In this document: positions 40,518 through 64,000 of the stretch, piece by piece | Numbering within the stretch: the stretch's first letter is position 1 | Layout of the letters: the number at the start of each line of letters is the position of its first letter | Assembly: GCF_901709675.1 (NCBI RefSeq) | Contig: NC_051106.1 | Span: forward strand, 743,501 to 807,500 | From: Syngnathus acus | Lineage: Eukaryota; Chordata; Actinopteri; Syngnathiformes; Syngnathidae | Direction of reading: 5' to 3' | DNA length: 64,000 bases | The notes under the pieces: generated by a model | Database searches by the model: none | What the model was told of the DNA's origin: nothing | The model's input: only the letters and a program-made list of their open reading frames with translations | Program-made: the position numbers and the translations under genes

Positions 40518-42745
40518 AGGCCCCTGCTGATCAGAGCAAAACCCACAGTGAAGCAGGTGAGGGTGTGGTCTGAGGGGGCCATGGAGGCACTCCAGGACTG
40601 CTTTGAGTGCTCTGACTGGGACATGTTCAAATCAGCAGCAACATATGACAATCAGATCGACATTGATGAGTACGCCATGACTGTGTCAGCCTACATCAAC
40701 AAATGCTCCGAGGACGTCAGCACCACTAAGAACATCATACCCGAGCCAACCAACGACCCTGGATGACTGAGGATGTACGTCATACGCTACGAGCACGGAA
40801 CTCAGCCTTCAAGTCTGGCGACCAAGGAGGCACTGAGGACAGCGAGAGCCAACTTGACCGTGCCATCAGGCTAGCGAAGCGAAGCCACAGTCGGAAAATT
40901 CAGGATTTTTCCACGACGCCAATAACACAGGAGTATGTGGCAAGGCATACGGGCGATCACGGACTACAACTTACCCTCCCCCCCGTGTGGGTGAGGTTGA
41001 TGCTGACTTCCTAAATGGTCTAAATAACTTCTTTTGGGGCGTTTTGAGGCACTAAACAGCACTCCTGCAGTTAAAACTGTTCCCCACCAGGAAGAGGAGG
41101 CCCTCTGCCTTGACTCAGCCGACGTGTGGAAGACTCTGAGAAGAGTCAACCACCGTAAGGCCCCAGGGCCCCGAACAACATACCTGGGCGGGTGTTCAAG
41201 GAATGTGCAGGCCAGTTGGCTGGTGTCATCACGTACATTTTTAACATCTCGCGGACCAAGCCAAAGTGCCAGTGTGCTTCAAGGCTGCCTCCATCATTCC
41301 GGTGCCGAAGGAAGCAACCTCAAATCACCTCATGGAATGACTACAGACCGGTGGCACTGACTCCCATCATGATGAAGTGCTTCGAAAGGCTGCTCAAAGA
41401 TCACATCGTCTCCAGGACTCCCCCAACATTCGATCCGTTCCAGTTTGCCTACCGGCAGAAACGCTCCACTGAGGATGCCATCTCCTCCGTTCTTCACCTG
41501 AGCCTGGCTCACCTGGAGGAGAGGAACACCCACGTTGGGTTGCTGTTCCTGGACTTTCAGCCAGCGTTTAAACACCATCATTCCACAACATCTGGTGGAA
41601 AAAACTGGAACACCTGGGCTTCAGCACCCCCTTCGGAACTGGCTGCTAGACTTCCTCACCAACAGACCTCAAGTCAGTCCGGGTCGGACAGACACACCTC
41701 AGATGTCATCACCCTCAGCACAGGCTCCCCTCAGGGCTGCGTCCTGAGCCCCCTGCTGTTCACCCTGATGACACACGACTGCGCCCCCAGGTTCACCACC
41801 AATCACATCGTGAAGTTTGCAGACGACACAACGGTGGTGGGCCTCATCAGGGACAACAACGACCTGGACTACAGAGAGGAGGTGGAGCAGTTGGTGGGCT
41901 GGTGCAGAGAAAATAGCCTGATCCTGAATGTTGGAGAAGACGAAGGAGATTCATCGTCGACTTCAGGAAGAACCAGCCACACCACGCTCCACTGATCATC
42001 AACAGCTCAGCTGTGGAGGTGGTCAGCAGCACTAATTCTTGGGAGTCCACATCACAGACTACCTCACCTGGACTGTGAACACACAACACTGGCAAGAGGG
42101 CACAGAAGCGCTTGTACTTCCTGCGGAGTATGAGGAGAGCCCACCTGCCCCCCCCATTCATGAGGACGTTCTACCGAAGCACCATAGAGAGCATTCTGAC
42201 AAGCTGTCTCTCGGTGTGGTGTGGAGGTTGCAGCGCCTCCGATTGGAAGAACCTGAGGAGAGTGGTGAGGACAGCAGAGAGGATCATCGGGGCTCCTCTT
42301 CCCTCCATTCAGGACTTGTCATCCCAGCGCTGCGTGTCCCGAGCCCGTAATATTATCAGTGACCCATCACACCCCCACCATGGACTGTTCTCCCTGCTGC
42401 CCTCTGGGAAGAGGTTTCGCAGCATCCGCTGCAGGTCCACCAGGTTCTGCAATAGTTTTTTCCCTGCTGTCGTCAGACTGTTGAACATTCAAACGTAGCA
42501 TTCCTCTGCACACTTGTAAATACTGCTTTTGTCTCCTGCACTGTTTACATACTTTATCACTGCTGCACTTTGTACTTTATAGTTATCTTATTTCATATTT
42601 TTATATAGAATGTCACTTTTTTTAACCAGCCGAAATACCACTACATTGTTGAAAGCCGTATGCAACGACATTTCGTTTTGTACACACCTAGTGTTGACAA
42701 AATGACAATAAAGTTCTGTCTAAGTCTAAGTCTAAGTCTAAGAGT
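40518..42745 (+). pseudogene. Degenerate LINE (endonuclease C-end to RT), several frameshifts
   Basis: Translated pieces in changing frames: VRVWSEGAMEALQDCFECSDWDMF (40550), RKAPGP (41155), [20 protein letters not shown] (41336), FDPFQFAYRQKRSTEDA (41430), [15 protein letters not shown] (41715), VKFADDTTVVGLI (41812), MYFLRSMRRAHLPP (42112) and LLPSGKRFRSIRCRSTRFCNSFFP (42395). The 3' end is a GTCTAA tandem tail at 42718-42742. Same superclade as the other LINEs but a separate family, and clearly dead. Confidence 0.85.
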
Positions 42746-42891
42746 ACACAACTCATATAACAACGTAAAACACATATACATATTGTTATATAAAGCAGTT
42801 AACCAAATGTCTGATTTTTATGTTTTAATTGGCGAATATAAAATCAAGGAATAAAACACCAGACAAGTTTTAACATAAATGTTTATCATAG

Positions 42892-42892
<1 letters not shown>

Positions 42893-42932
<40 letters not shown>
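42893..42932. repeat. (AAT)n microsatellite
   Basis: Uninterrupted run of about 13 ATA/AAT triplets. Confidence 0.95.
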
Positions 42933-42933
<1 letters not shown>

Positions 42934-43455
42934 TTAAAAGTAAATTTCAAACCAGCAATCTAATATGAAATTGCAGTAGATATATTGGATAACAATATTT
43001 AGGCGTATATATGCATACACGTTATTTAAAAACGACGATAAGTAAATCATAAATCTACATTCTGGCTTACATAGTTCACGCCAGGAGACGCAACATGTCC
43101 ACTGACTGATCCGTTGATGCACGGGAAGGCAGTTCACCCATTGACTCGTTCGCGAACGGGAAGTCGGGAAAGTCAGGATTCGTTCCTTCACTCTCGCGAT
43201 GAACCGGAAATGCAAATCACTCACTGATTCGTTCACTCACAGATTCGTTCGTTGGTGAACGGGAAATGCAATTCACGACTCGTTCGTGAACAGGAAGTTA
43301 TGTCATTTTCTTCAGCTTCAATGCGCATTACTGACACCTACTGGTTGAAGACATATGAACTGAAAAAAGAACGAATCACTTTAGGAAATGATTCGTTCAC
43401 TCTCGTTCACTGAAAAGAGGCGTTCCTTTGAACGAACCGTTCACCCAGGAGCCAA

Positions 43456-43974
43456 CGCTAAAGCTGGACACGAGTGGAACCTTTGGCGAGTTTTGTGAGC
43501 AAAATATTCAACATTTTCACGAGGAAATGTAATCTGCAATTCGGTGATACTGCCTCTGTTTTAGAACAGCCTAAAAGGATTTCGGTACAAGCTTGATTGT
43601 TGCCGTTTTTGGACTCATCTGACTAAGCTCATGTAGCTGCTAAGCTACCAGGCAGCTGACCGTAGGTTGACAGTATTTATGGAATCAATGCACGAAAGTG
43701 TTTTGAAATACTATTAATTATCATTATTAATGCATTGCACTGAGAAATGGACGCAGTCGCACTTCCAAGTTCGCATTAGAATCACGTCAATGTCTCACTT
43801 AATGCTTTTTATTTAAACTCATTATTTTTAAACTCGAGGAATAGTTGCAAAAGCAAGGTAACGTGTTTCAAAAATTTGACGCAAAAATTGGAAAAACCTC
43901 AAAACGCCACTGCTTTGTTGTCGACGGTGACATCGCGATCAACGTCAGAAGGCTTCAGCCAATCAATGTCAAGC
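43456..43974 (+). other. Spacer and probable ap4s1 5' UTR/promoter side
   Basis: No repeat or coding signal recognised. A GGCTTCAG at 43951-43958 just before the ATG could be a splice acceptor for an upstream non-coding exon; not established. Confidence 0.3.
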
Positions 43975-45178
43975 ATGATCACCTTCATCCTGATGGTGAA
44001 CCGCCAGGGTCAGACCCGACTCTGCAGGTACTACCAGCCCGTCAACATGAGTTGCAGGATGGCGCTGGAGGCCAACGTCGTCAGTGCCTGCCTAAGCCGC
44101 AATAGAGACCAGGTGAGCGCTTGCTGTGCATCACGTGCACTCTGCTTAGCAATAACCCCGTGCTGTAAATATTCATAAATCTTTGCAGAGGATAGAGAAT
44201 ATACATCTGGGAGTACTATACAATAGAAATGCAATACAAAAACTACAGGAAAAACTTTACACCGACAAAAAACTGTTGCCATCTCGTGGTCAGCGGCGGA
44301 ACTACACCAAAAATAAACAAGCTTCAAAACAAAATTAGAGATAGCTACTTTATTGATCCCGGGGGGAAATTCAAGAGCCATCAGTAAAATACAGAAACAC
44401 ACAAATTAAGTACTAACTGTACCCCCCAAAATAAATAAAATAAATCCACAAACAGGAACCCACAATGGAATTTGTGTATGTTGGCGGCTGCACAGATTTT
44501 CTACCTTAAAAAAAGAACAAAACAGAACAGCCCTTATGTAGTAATTGTGAGATTAGTGAATGTGTTCCCAACAGTCCCCAGTTCACTTCCTGTCTGTGCC
44601 AAATCTGTCTGTCATTCCCAGTGTTCCTTTGTGGAGTACCAAGACTTGAAAGTGGTTTTCCGGCAGTACGCTGCCCTCTACATCGCCGTGGGCATCACCG
44701 AGGATGAGGTGGGTCGCCTTCAGCTGCACGCCTCGCCCGTGACTCGTTCTCACGCGCGGTAGCTGAGCTTAGCGTGAGGACTGATGATTTTCTTGATCCC
44801 GCAGAACGAGTTGTCCATCTATGAGCTAGTACAGAACTTTGTGGAGGTTCTCGACAAATACTTCAGCCACGTGGTGAGTTGGTAAAGATGTCAGTCACAT
44901 CCGTAGTTTCCCACTTCCATGTTTCTTTCTTTTTTGTACCTTTTGAAGAGCGAACTGGACGTATCCTTTCAAGTCAGGTGACCTCAAACTAGTGCGTAAA
45001 AATGTGCAAAAAAATAATATGGGTGTTCCTTGAGTCGTTGGTGTCGCAGATTATGTTCAACCTGGACCGCGTTCACATCATCCTGGACGAGATGATCCAG
45101 AACGGACGTGTCGTGGAGACCAATAAGAGCAACGTCCTCGGCCTACTCAATGCCCTGGACAAGATGGCCGACGGCTGA
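43975..45178 (+). CDS. ap4s1: Adaptor protein complex 4 sigma-1 subunit, 5 coding exons, 144 aa
   Basis: Small subunit of AP-4, the clathrin-independent coat that sorts cargo such as ATG9A out of the trans-Golgi network. Coding exons: 43975-44112, 44622-44708, 44805-44873, 44949-44960, 45050-45178; all flanked by AG...GT and all phase 0, totalling 145 codons with the TGA. 144 aa equals the length I know for human AP4S1. The protein starts [20 protein letters not shown] (longin-like sigma fold) and contains [40 protein letters not shown] and [19 protein letters not shown]. The IxEYxD and DTE/TEDENELSIYE features favour sigma-4 over sigma-1/2/3. The fourth exon is only 12 nt. Confidence 0.96.
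44337..44466 (-). mobile_element. LINE 3'-end fragment in ap4s1 intron 1
   Basis: On the minus strand it ends ...GAATTTCCCCCCGGGATCAATAAAGTAGCTAT, the typical end of a fish non-LTR element. Only about 130 bp remain. Confidence 0.65.
44949..44960 (+). other. ap4s1: 12-nt microexon of ap4s1 (SELD)
   Basis: AGCGAACTGGAC lies between ...TTTTGAAG and GTATCC. Without it the conserved SELD before IMFNLD would be missing and the protein would be 140 aa. Confidence 0.88.
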
Positions 45179-45449
45179 TGCCAAATGGAGATAAACTGGA
45201 ATTTTTAAATTTTTTTCACCGACGCGTCAACTGCTACGCTTTTGGTCGTAATGACAAAGGATGGTTCTTTGTCATTTAATTGCTGTCACGGTCAATCACG
45301 CTTAAAGTGCTCAAATGTAAAGTGGTGCAAAGTAAAAAAAAATAATTCAAAAGCTTCTTTTTACCTTGCAAACATTTTAATGATCCTTTTTTTATGGAGC
45401 AAACACATTTTTGAAAATATTTGTTTAGCTCAAACTGCAACTTGAGTTA

Positions 45450-45455
45450 AATAAA
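45450..45455 (+). terminator. ap4s1: Candidate ap4s1 polyadenylation signal
   Basis: AATAAA 272 bp after the ap4s1 stop, in the 550-bp gap between the convergent ap4s1 and hectd1 stop codons. The rest of the gap (45179-45728) is AT-rich UTR-like sequence. Confidence 0.5.
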
Positions 45456-45728
45456 TGTTTATAATATACAAAGAAAATACAGGATTTTTTTTCTGTTTAC
45501 CCTTCGCACACGGACAGAAACAAAAGAATGAACGAACGACCAGTGTTTGTGTCTCTGGAAAGAACCACCACGCACGCACAAAGCAATCAAAGGCTAAAAA
45601 CAAAAGCCAAAACAACTCAAAATGTGGTCACAAAACAGGGAAAGACAGGACACACATCCACACACATAGCGGGTGGGTGAGAATGGCTGTGGGGAGACCG
45701 ACCCCCCCACCACCAACCCACCAGGTCA

Positions 45729-60674
<14,946 letters not shown>

Positions 60675-61072
60675 TGCACCTCACCGCTGAAATGTCAAAA
60701 CATACGGCTTTGCGCAAAACTCAACAAACTAGCCACTTTTAGTAACAACAAAATAGGGCAAGCATAACGTAGCACACACGCTGGGACTCTTGACCACGCA
60801 ACATAAAACAAACAAGGAAGAAAGAAAAGGTGAGCTACCTACCCACCCACCTGGATGGCTCGAGGCCAATCAGTGCTCGCGCTGCTCGGGCTGTTTGGGA
60901 TTCATCCAAGCCAGCAGGAAGCGGGAAGCGGCTCTCGCAGGGAATTTTGGGACATCAAGCGCACGGCCTGGCAGACACAAGCAAATGTTCCATCAAAGAT
61001 GTTGGTCTCCAAAAGTTGTCACTGCCTTTTACTCTGGGAAGCAAATGGCCAGTGGGGCATGTTAATTTCCGA

Positions 61073-61130
61073 TGCAATGCATTGTGGGGGAGTCACGGAA
61101 GGGCATGCTGGGAGATTTGGATGGCGGCTT
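61073..61130 (-). promoter_or_regulatory. hectd1: Candidate hectd1 promoter motifs (ZNF143-like and YY1-like)
   Basis: About 430-455 bp upstream of the hectd1 ATG. The minus strand reads TCTCCCAGCATGCCC (61101-61115), close to the ZNF143/THAP11 element, next to ATGGCGGC on the plus strand (61120-61127), a YY1-type core. Inference from motif similarity only. Confidence 0.4.
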
Positions 61131-61662
61131 TAGTTTAAGTCCGGAAGAGCTGCAGCAACAAATCAGATTTGCTTCTCATGAGCGCCGCACGCTGCTGGTA
61201 GGGGCTCTTCTCTTCTTTTGGTTTTCCCCCCTCAATTTACTATTCAACTTTGAACTGAAAATATGCCTCTAAAAACACCAGCACCCCAGAAACCATGACA
61301 AAGCGTGCATTTTCACGAAGAATTGGTTATTGTTATAGAAAGATTATCTCTCCCTCTCTCTCTCGTGATTTAAATATTACAAATAATGGAAAATCCACTT
61401 TTTTTTTGCTTTTAAATTCATTTTTATGTGTATTTGGGGTCTCCAGGAGTGTAGATAAGTGTAACACAGTAATCCCTCGTTTATCGCGGATGATTGGTTT
61501 CAAAAACCACCTGCGATAAGTGAAATCCGCGAAGTACGGTCACCAACAAGAAGTATAACGAGTTAGCGGAAAGATGGTAATTCGCGATCATGCTAACACG
61601 CGAAAACGGACTTCTAAAGGAATGTAAACGAACATTTGGAGCAATACTACATTGTCCTAAAG

Positions 61663-62208
61663 TAGGGGTGTCCAAACTACGGCCCAACTGCGGCCCGCGG
61701 TCCAGTTTTTATTGGCCTGCAGCAAATTCTGAAAACATAATTGAATGTGGCCCGCACAACAGCTTGAGCACTTCTCAGTTCCCACAGTAGATGGAGCCCG
61801 CCACACAAAGCGCTTGACGTCCGATTAGCCCCCCCCCCACCGGAAGAGAAGCGAACGCGCAGCGTTTGATTTGACGTCACACTAGCCCCCCCCCCCCGGG
61901 AGAGAAGCGAACGCGCTGCGCTTGACGTCCGATTAGCAACCCCCCCCGAAAGATAAGGGAACGCGCAGCGTTGGACGTCCCACTAGCACCCCCAACCCCC
62001 CGCCCCGGAAGAGAAGGGAACGCGCAGCGTTGGACGTCCCACTAGCACCCCCCCCCCCCCGCCCCCTCCCCCGGAAGAGAAGGGAACGCGCAGCGTTGGA
62101 CGTCCCACTTGCCCCCCCCCCGGGAGAGAAGCGACAACAAATATTGGCCCCCGGGCCCCTTCACGTTACTAAATATGGCCCTCCTTGCAAAAAGTTTGGA
62201 CACCCCTA
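61663..62208. mobile_element. hAT non-autonomous element with internal GC-rich minisatellite
   Basis: Ends TAGGGGTGTCCAAACT and its exact inverse at 62193-62208. Perfect 8-bp duplication tcctaaag (61655-61662 and 62209-62216). The interior begins with GGCCC-type sequence and is mostly the minisatellite at 61811-62133. Confidence 0.92.
61811..62133. repeat. GC-rich minisatellite, six units with poly-C tracts
   Basis: Units of about 50-62 bp made of ttggacgtccca-ctagc, a C run of variable length, and agagaagsgaacgcgcagcg. Unit length varies mainly in the C run. Confidence 0.9.
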
Positions 62209-62530
62209 TCCTAAAGGTTAAACACATGTTTACTCAATTTATAAGTTTTATTTTGACTTTTAAATGTTTTTTTAATTTGGAAAAAAAAAATCCGCGATGT
62301 AGTGAAGCCGCGATAAATGAAACGTGAAGTAGCGAGGGATCACTGTATATCCCTCCAGGTGCAGCAGAGATACTTTTATGATCTGTTTGAGGGGCTATTT
62401 TCTTACTCTGTTCAGTTTTCTCCGTTTTCTATTGTGTATTTTTATCTATTACATCACATCCGTTGGGGCTAGACAAACCAAACAAGGTAATGAGTGTTTG
62501 GCAAACGTAAATCCGAGTCATAAACATGGC

Positions 62531-62913
62531 GGGTTCGCGAATCCGCCATCTTTATTACTCTCAGAGACTTTTGTAGTCCAAACAACCTAAGGAAGCCGAA
62601 GTGGAGAGATCAAAATGTTCTGTTGTTGGATGTATCAATCCACACAAATCATTGCAATATCCCTAAACATCAGAATCTCAAAGAAGTGCCTGGTCAAATT
62701 TCATTTTTCAAGCAGTGATTCGCGAATCCCCCATGTTTAAAACGAATCTGCCTTGTTTATAACTCTGTGAGGCTTTTGTAGTCCAAACAACTCAAGGATG
62801 CCAAAGTGGAGAGATCAAAATATTCCGTTGTTGGATGCATCAATCAAAACAAATCATTGCACAACATCAGAACCTCAAAGAAGTGCCTGATCAAATTTCA
62901 TTTTTCAAGCAGT
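62531..62913 (+). repeat. Tandem duplication of about 190 bp, possibly from a THAP-type gene
   Basis: Unit 1 (62531-62716) and unit 2 (62717-62913) share 'cttttgtagtccaaacaac', 'gtggagagatcaaaat' and the closing 'tttcatttttcaagcagt'. Unit 1 can be read as KCSVVGCINPHKSL, which resembles the start of a THAP zinc finger; unit 2 has lost the first Cys. Both frames are soon closed. The THAP link is weak. Confidence 0.55.
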
Positions 62914-63032
62914 TCCCACGTCTGTGGGCAAAGTCCTGCTTGTTAAGGAGTGTTTCAGAAATATTTTGTCAGTATAGAGAAGGATTTGCCGAAAGACTTC
63001 ATTTCATTGATGGTTCAGTTCCTTCAATCTAT

Positions 63033-63200
63033 GGCAGGGTTCACCAACCTTTCTTAAACCGAGAGCTACTTCCTGGGTACTGATTAAGGCAAAGGGCTAC
63101 CAGTTTGACACACACTTCTGAAATAGCCAATTTGCTCAATTTGGTTTTCACTTTGTGTTATCATTGTCATTTCCAGTTCACATGTAAGTGTGATTTTAAC
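63033..63200 (+). mobile_element. hAT-like left-end fragment
   Basis: CAGGGTTCACCAACC followed by 'cgagagctact', a typical 'caggg...ccaac...gagctac' hAT end. No matching right end found before the next element. Confidence 0.4.
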
Positions 63201-63216
63201 AAGAATAGCAAAAATA

Positions 63217-63989
63217 CAGTCAAACCTTGGTTTTTGACCACAATCCGTTCCAGAAGGCGGTTCGAGAAGTGAATCGGTCGAATTCCGAATCTACTGTTCC
63301 CATTACAAATACAGTGGAGCTTTGGTTTTCGACCACAATACGTTCCAGAAGGCTGTTCGAGAAGTGAATCGTTCGAATTCCGAACCATGTTTTCCTATTA
63401 CAAATAATGGAATAAAAATTAATCCGTTCCAAGCCTTTTTTTTTTAAAAGCATTTTTTCATTTGCGCATATTTGTCCGATCGAGCAATTGCAGCGCACCG
63501 CCGAACGCGCAACCGTAGCGCGTCGCCGACCGCGCAACTGCACCGCGCTGGTCGCCTTATTGTGACAGAGCCATCGCTAAAATTTAGAAAATATTTTTAA
63601 AGTCCTGATGTACTTTCCAAAATTTAAGTGGACCTCAGTGCGCAGGGAGCTTAATTTGGTCCGATCGCGCAACCGCAGCGCGCCGGGCGCTCACTGTCGC
63701 ATTGCTTTAAGAGCGTCGTAGTGTTTTAGTATGGCTTTATTGCTCCCATTTGCTTTCTTTGGAGGCATGATTAGGGGTTAATACAATCCTCAAAGTAACG
63801 AAAATACAATAACAACGGAGTCAGTCGGCATCCGGCCCGCGCGGTCGGGTTTTCTCGGGTCCTCCCGGCTCATCACCCGAGGTTCGACCTCCAAATTTTG
63901 TTCGACAACCGAAGAAAAAAGTCTCTAATTTTTTGCTCGAATTCCGATTATTTCGAGAACCGGGACGTTCGAAAACCAAGGTTTGACTG
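63217..63989. mobile_element. Mariner-type MITE with TA duplication
   Basis: Ends CAGTCAAACCTTGGTTTT and its inverse AAAACCAAGGTTTGACTG. TA at 63215-63216 and 63990-63991. The first part is internally repeated (63226-63290 and 63311-63385, 'ccgttccagaaggcggttcg'). Non-coding. Confidence 0.88.
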
Positions 63990-64000
63990 TAAAATAAATA

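Larger units (their letters stand above)
39930..43455. mobile_element. Probable DNA-transposon-derived repeat rich in TGAACGAATC motifs, split by a LINE
   Basis: Both outer parts (39935-40030 and 43120-43445) are packed with GTTCAC/GAACGAATCGTT-type motifs in opposing orientation, as in subterminal repeats of fish hAT-like elements. I could not fix the exact termini or a target duplication. It lies between the divergent strn3 and ap4s1 genes. Confidence 0.4.
61467..62345. mobile_element. Tigger/mariner-like MITE, interrupted by an hAT
   Basis: Left end CAGTAATCCCTCG and, inverted at the right, CAGTGATCCCTCG, with CGCGGAT/ATCCGCG subterminal motifs on both sides. TA follows the right end (62346-62347); the left TA is not intact. 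No coding capacity. Confidence 0.75.

Overview
The window is vertebrate nuclear DNA, almost certainly from a ray-finned fish (teleost). Three multi-exon genes can be read exon by exon with canonical splice sites. They sit among fish-type mobile elements: tRNA-derived SINEs, L2/Rex-like LINEs with an endonuclease-reverse transcriptase protein, a Ty3/gypsy LTR element, a Tc1 transposon and hAT elements with 8-bp target duplications. I cannot name the species from the sequence alone.

Layout. 1-1022 (+): the 3' exons of a divergent ccdc65 (drc2) gene, cut by the window edge. 1126-10982: an almost gene-free transposon nest (hAT in hAT in which a LINE tail is nested; a gypsy element inside a LINE tail; a Tc1 inside an hAT). 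12550-39415 (-): strn3, 16 coding exons, 699 codons. Its introns 6 (16797-25118) and 1 (26109-39160) hold most of the repeats: three LINE blocks, SINEs, a solo LTR, an hAT element, and several units of a composite repeat. That repeat contains a 143-bp satellite, arrays of ETS-like sites and an array of 26-nt palindromes. 39930-43450: a repeat-rich spacer with a broken LINE. 43975-45178 (+): ap4s1, five coding exons including a 12-nt microexon. 45729-60674 (-): hectd1, 41 coding exons, 2521 codons, with short, nearly transposon-free introns. 61467-63989: a nest of short DNA transposons.

The order strn3 - ap4s1 - hectd1 with these orientations matches what I know of human 14q12, so the block is old vertebrate synteny; ccdc65 is not part of that human block. 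strn3 and ap4s1 are head to head across about 4.5 kb; ap4s1 and hectd1 are tail to tail across about 550 bp; ccdc65 and strn3 are convergent. The genes do not form a pathway: STRN3 is a PP2A/STRIPAK scaffold, AP4S1 an AP-4 vesicle-coat subunit, HECTD1 a HECT ubiquitin ligase, and CCDC65 a ciliary dynein-regulatory subunit.

The most unusual material is non-genic: a covarying palindrome array at 37283-38195, the composite higher-order repeat that carries ETS-like arrays, a very young but already broken gypsy copy, and an hAT deletion derivative that joins the two ends of its transposase gene in frame.
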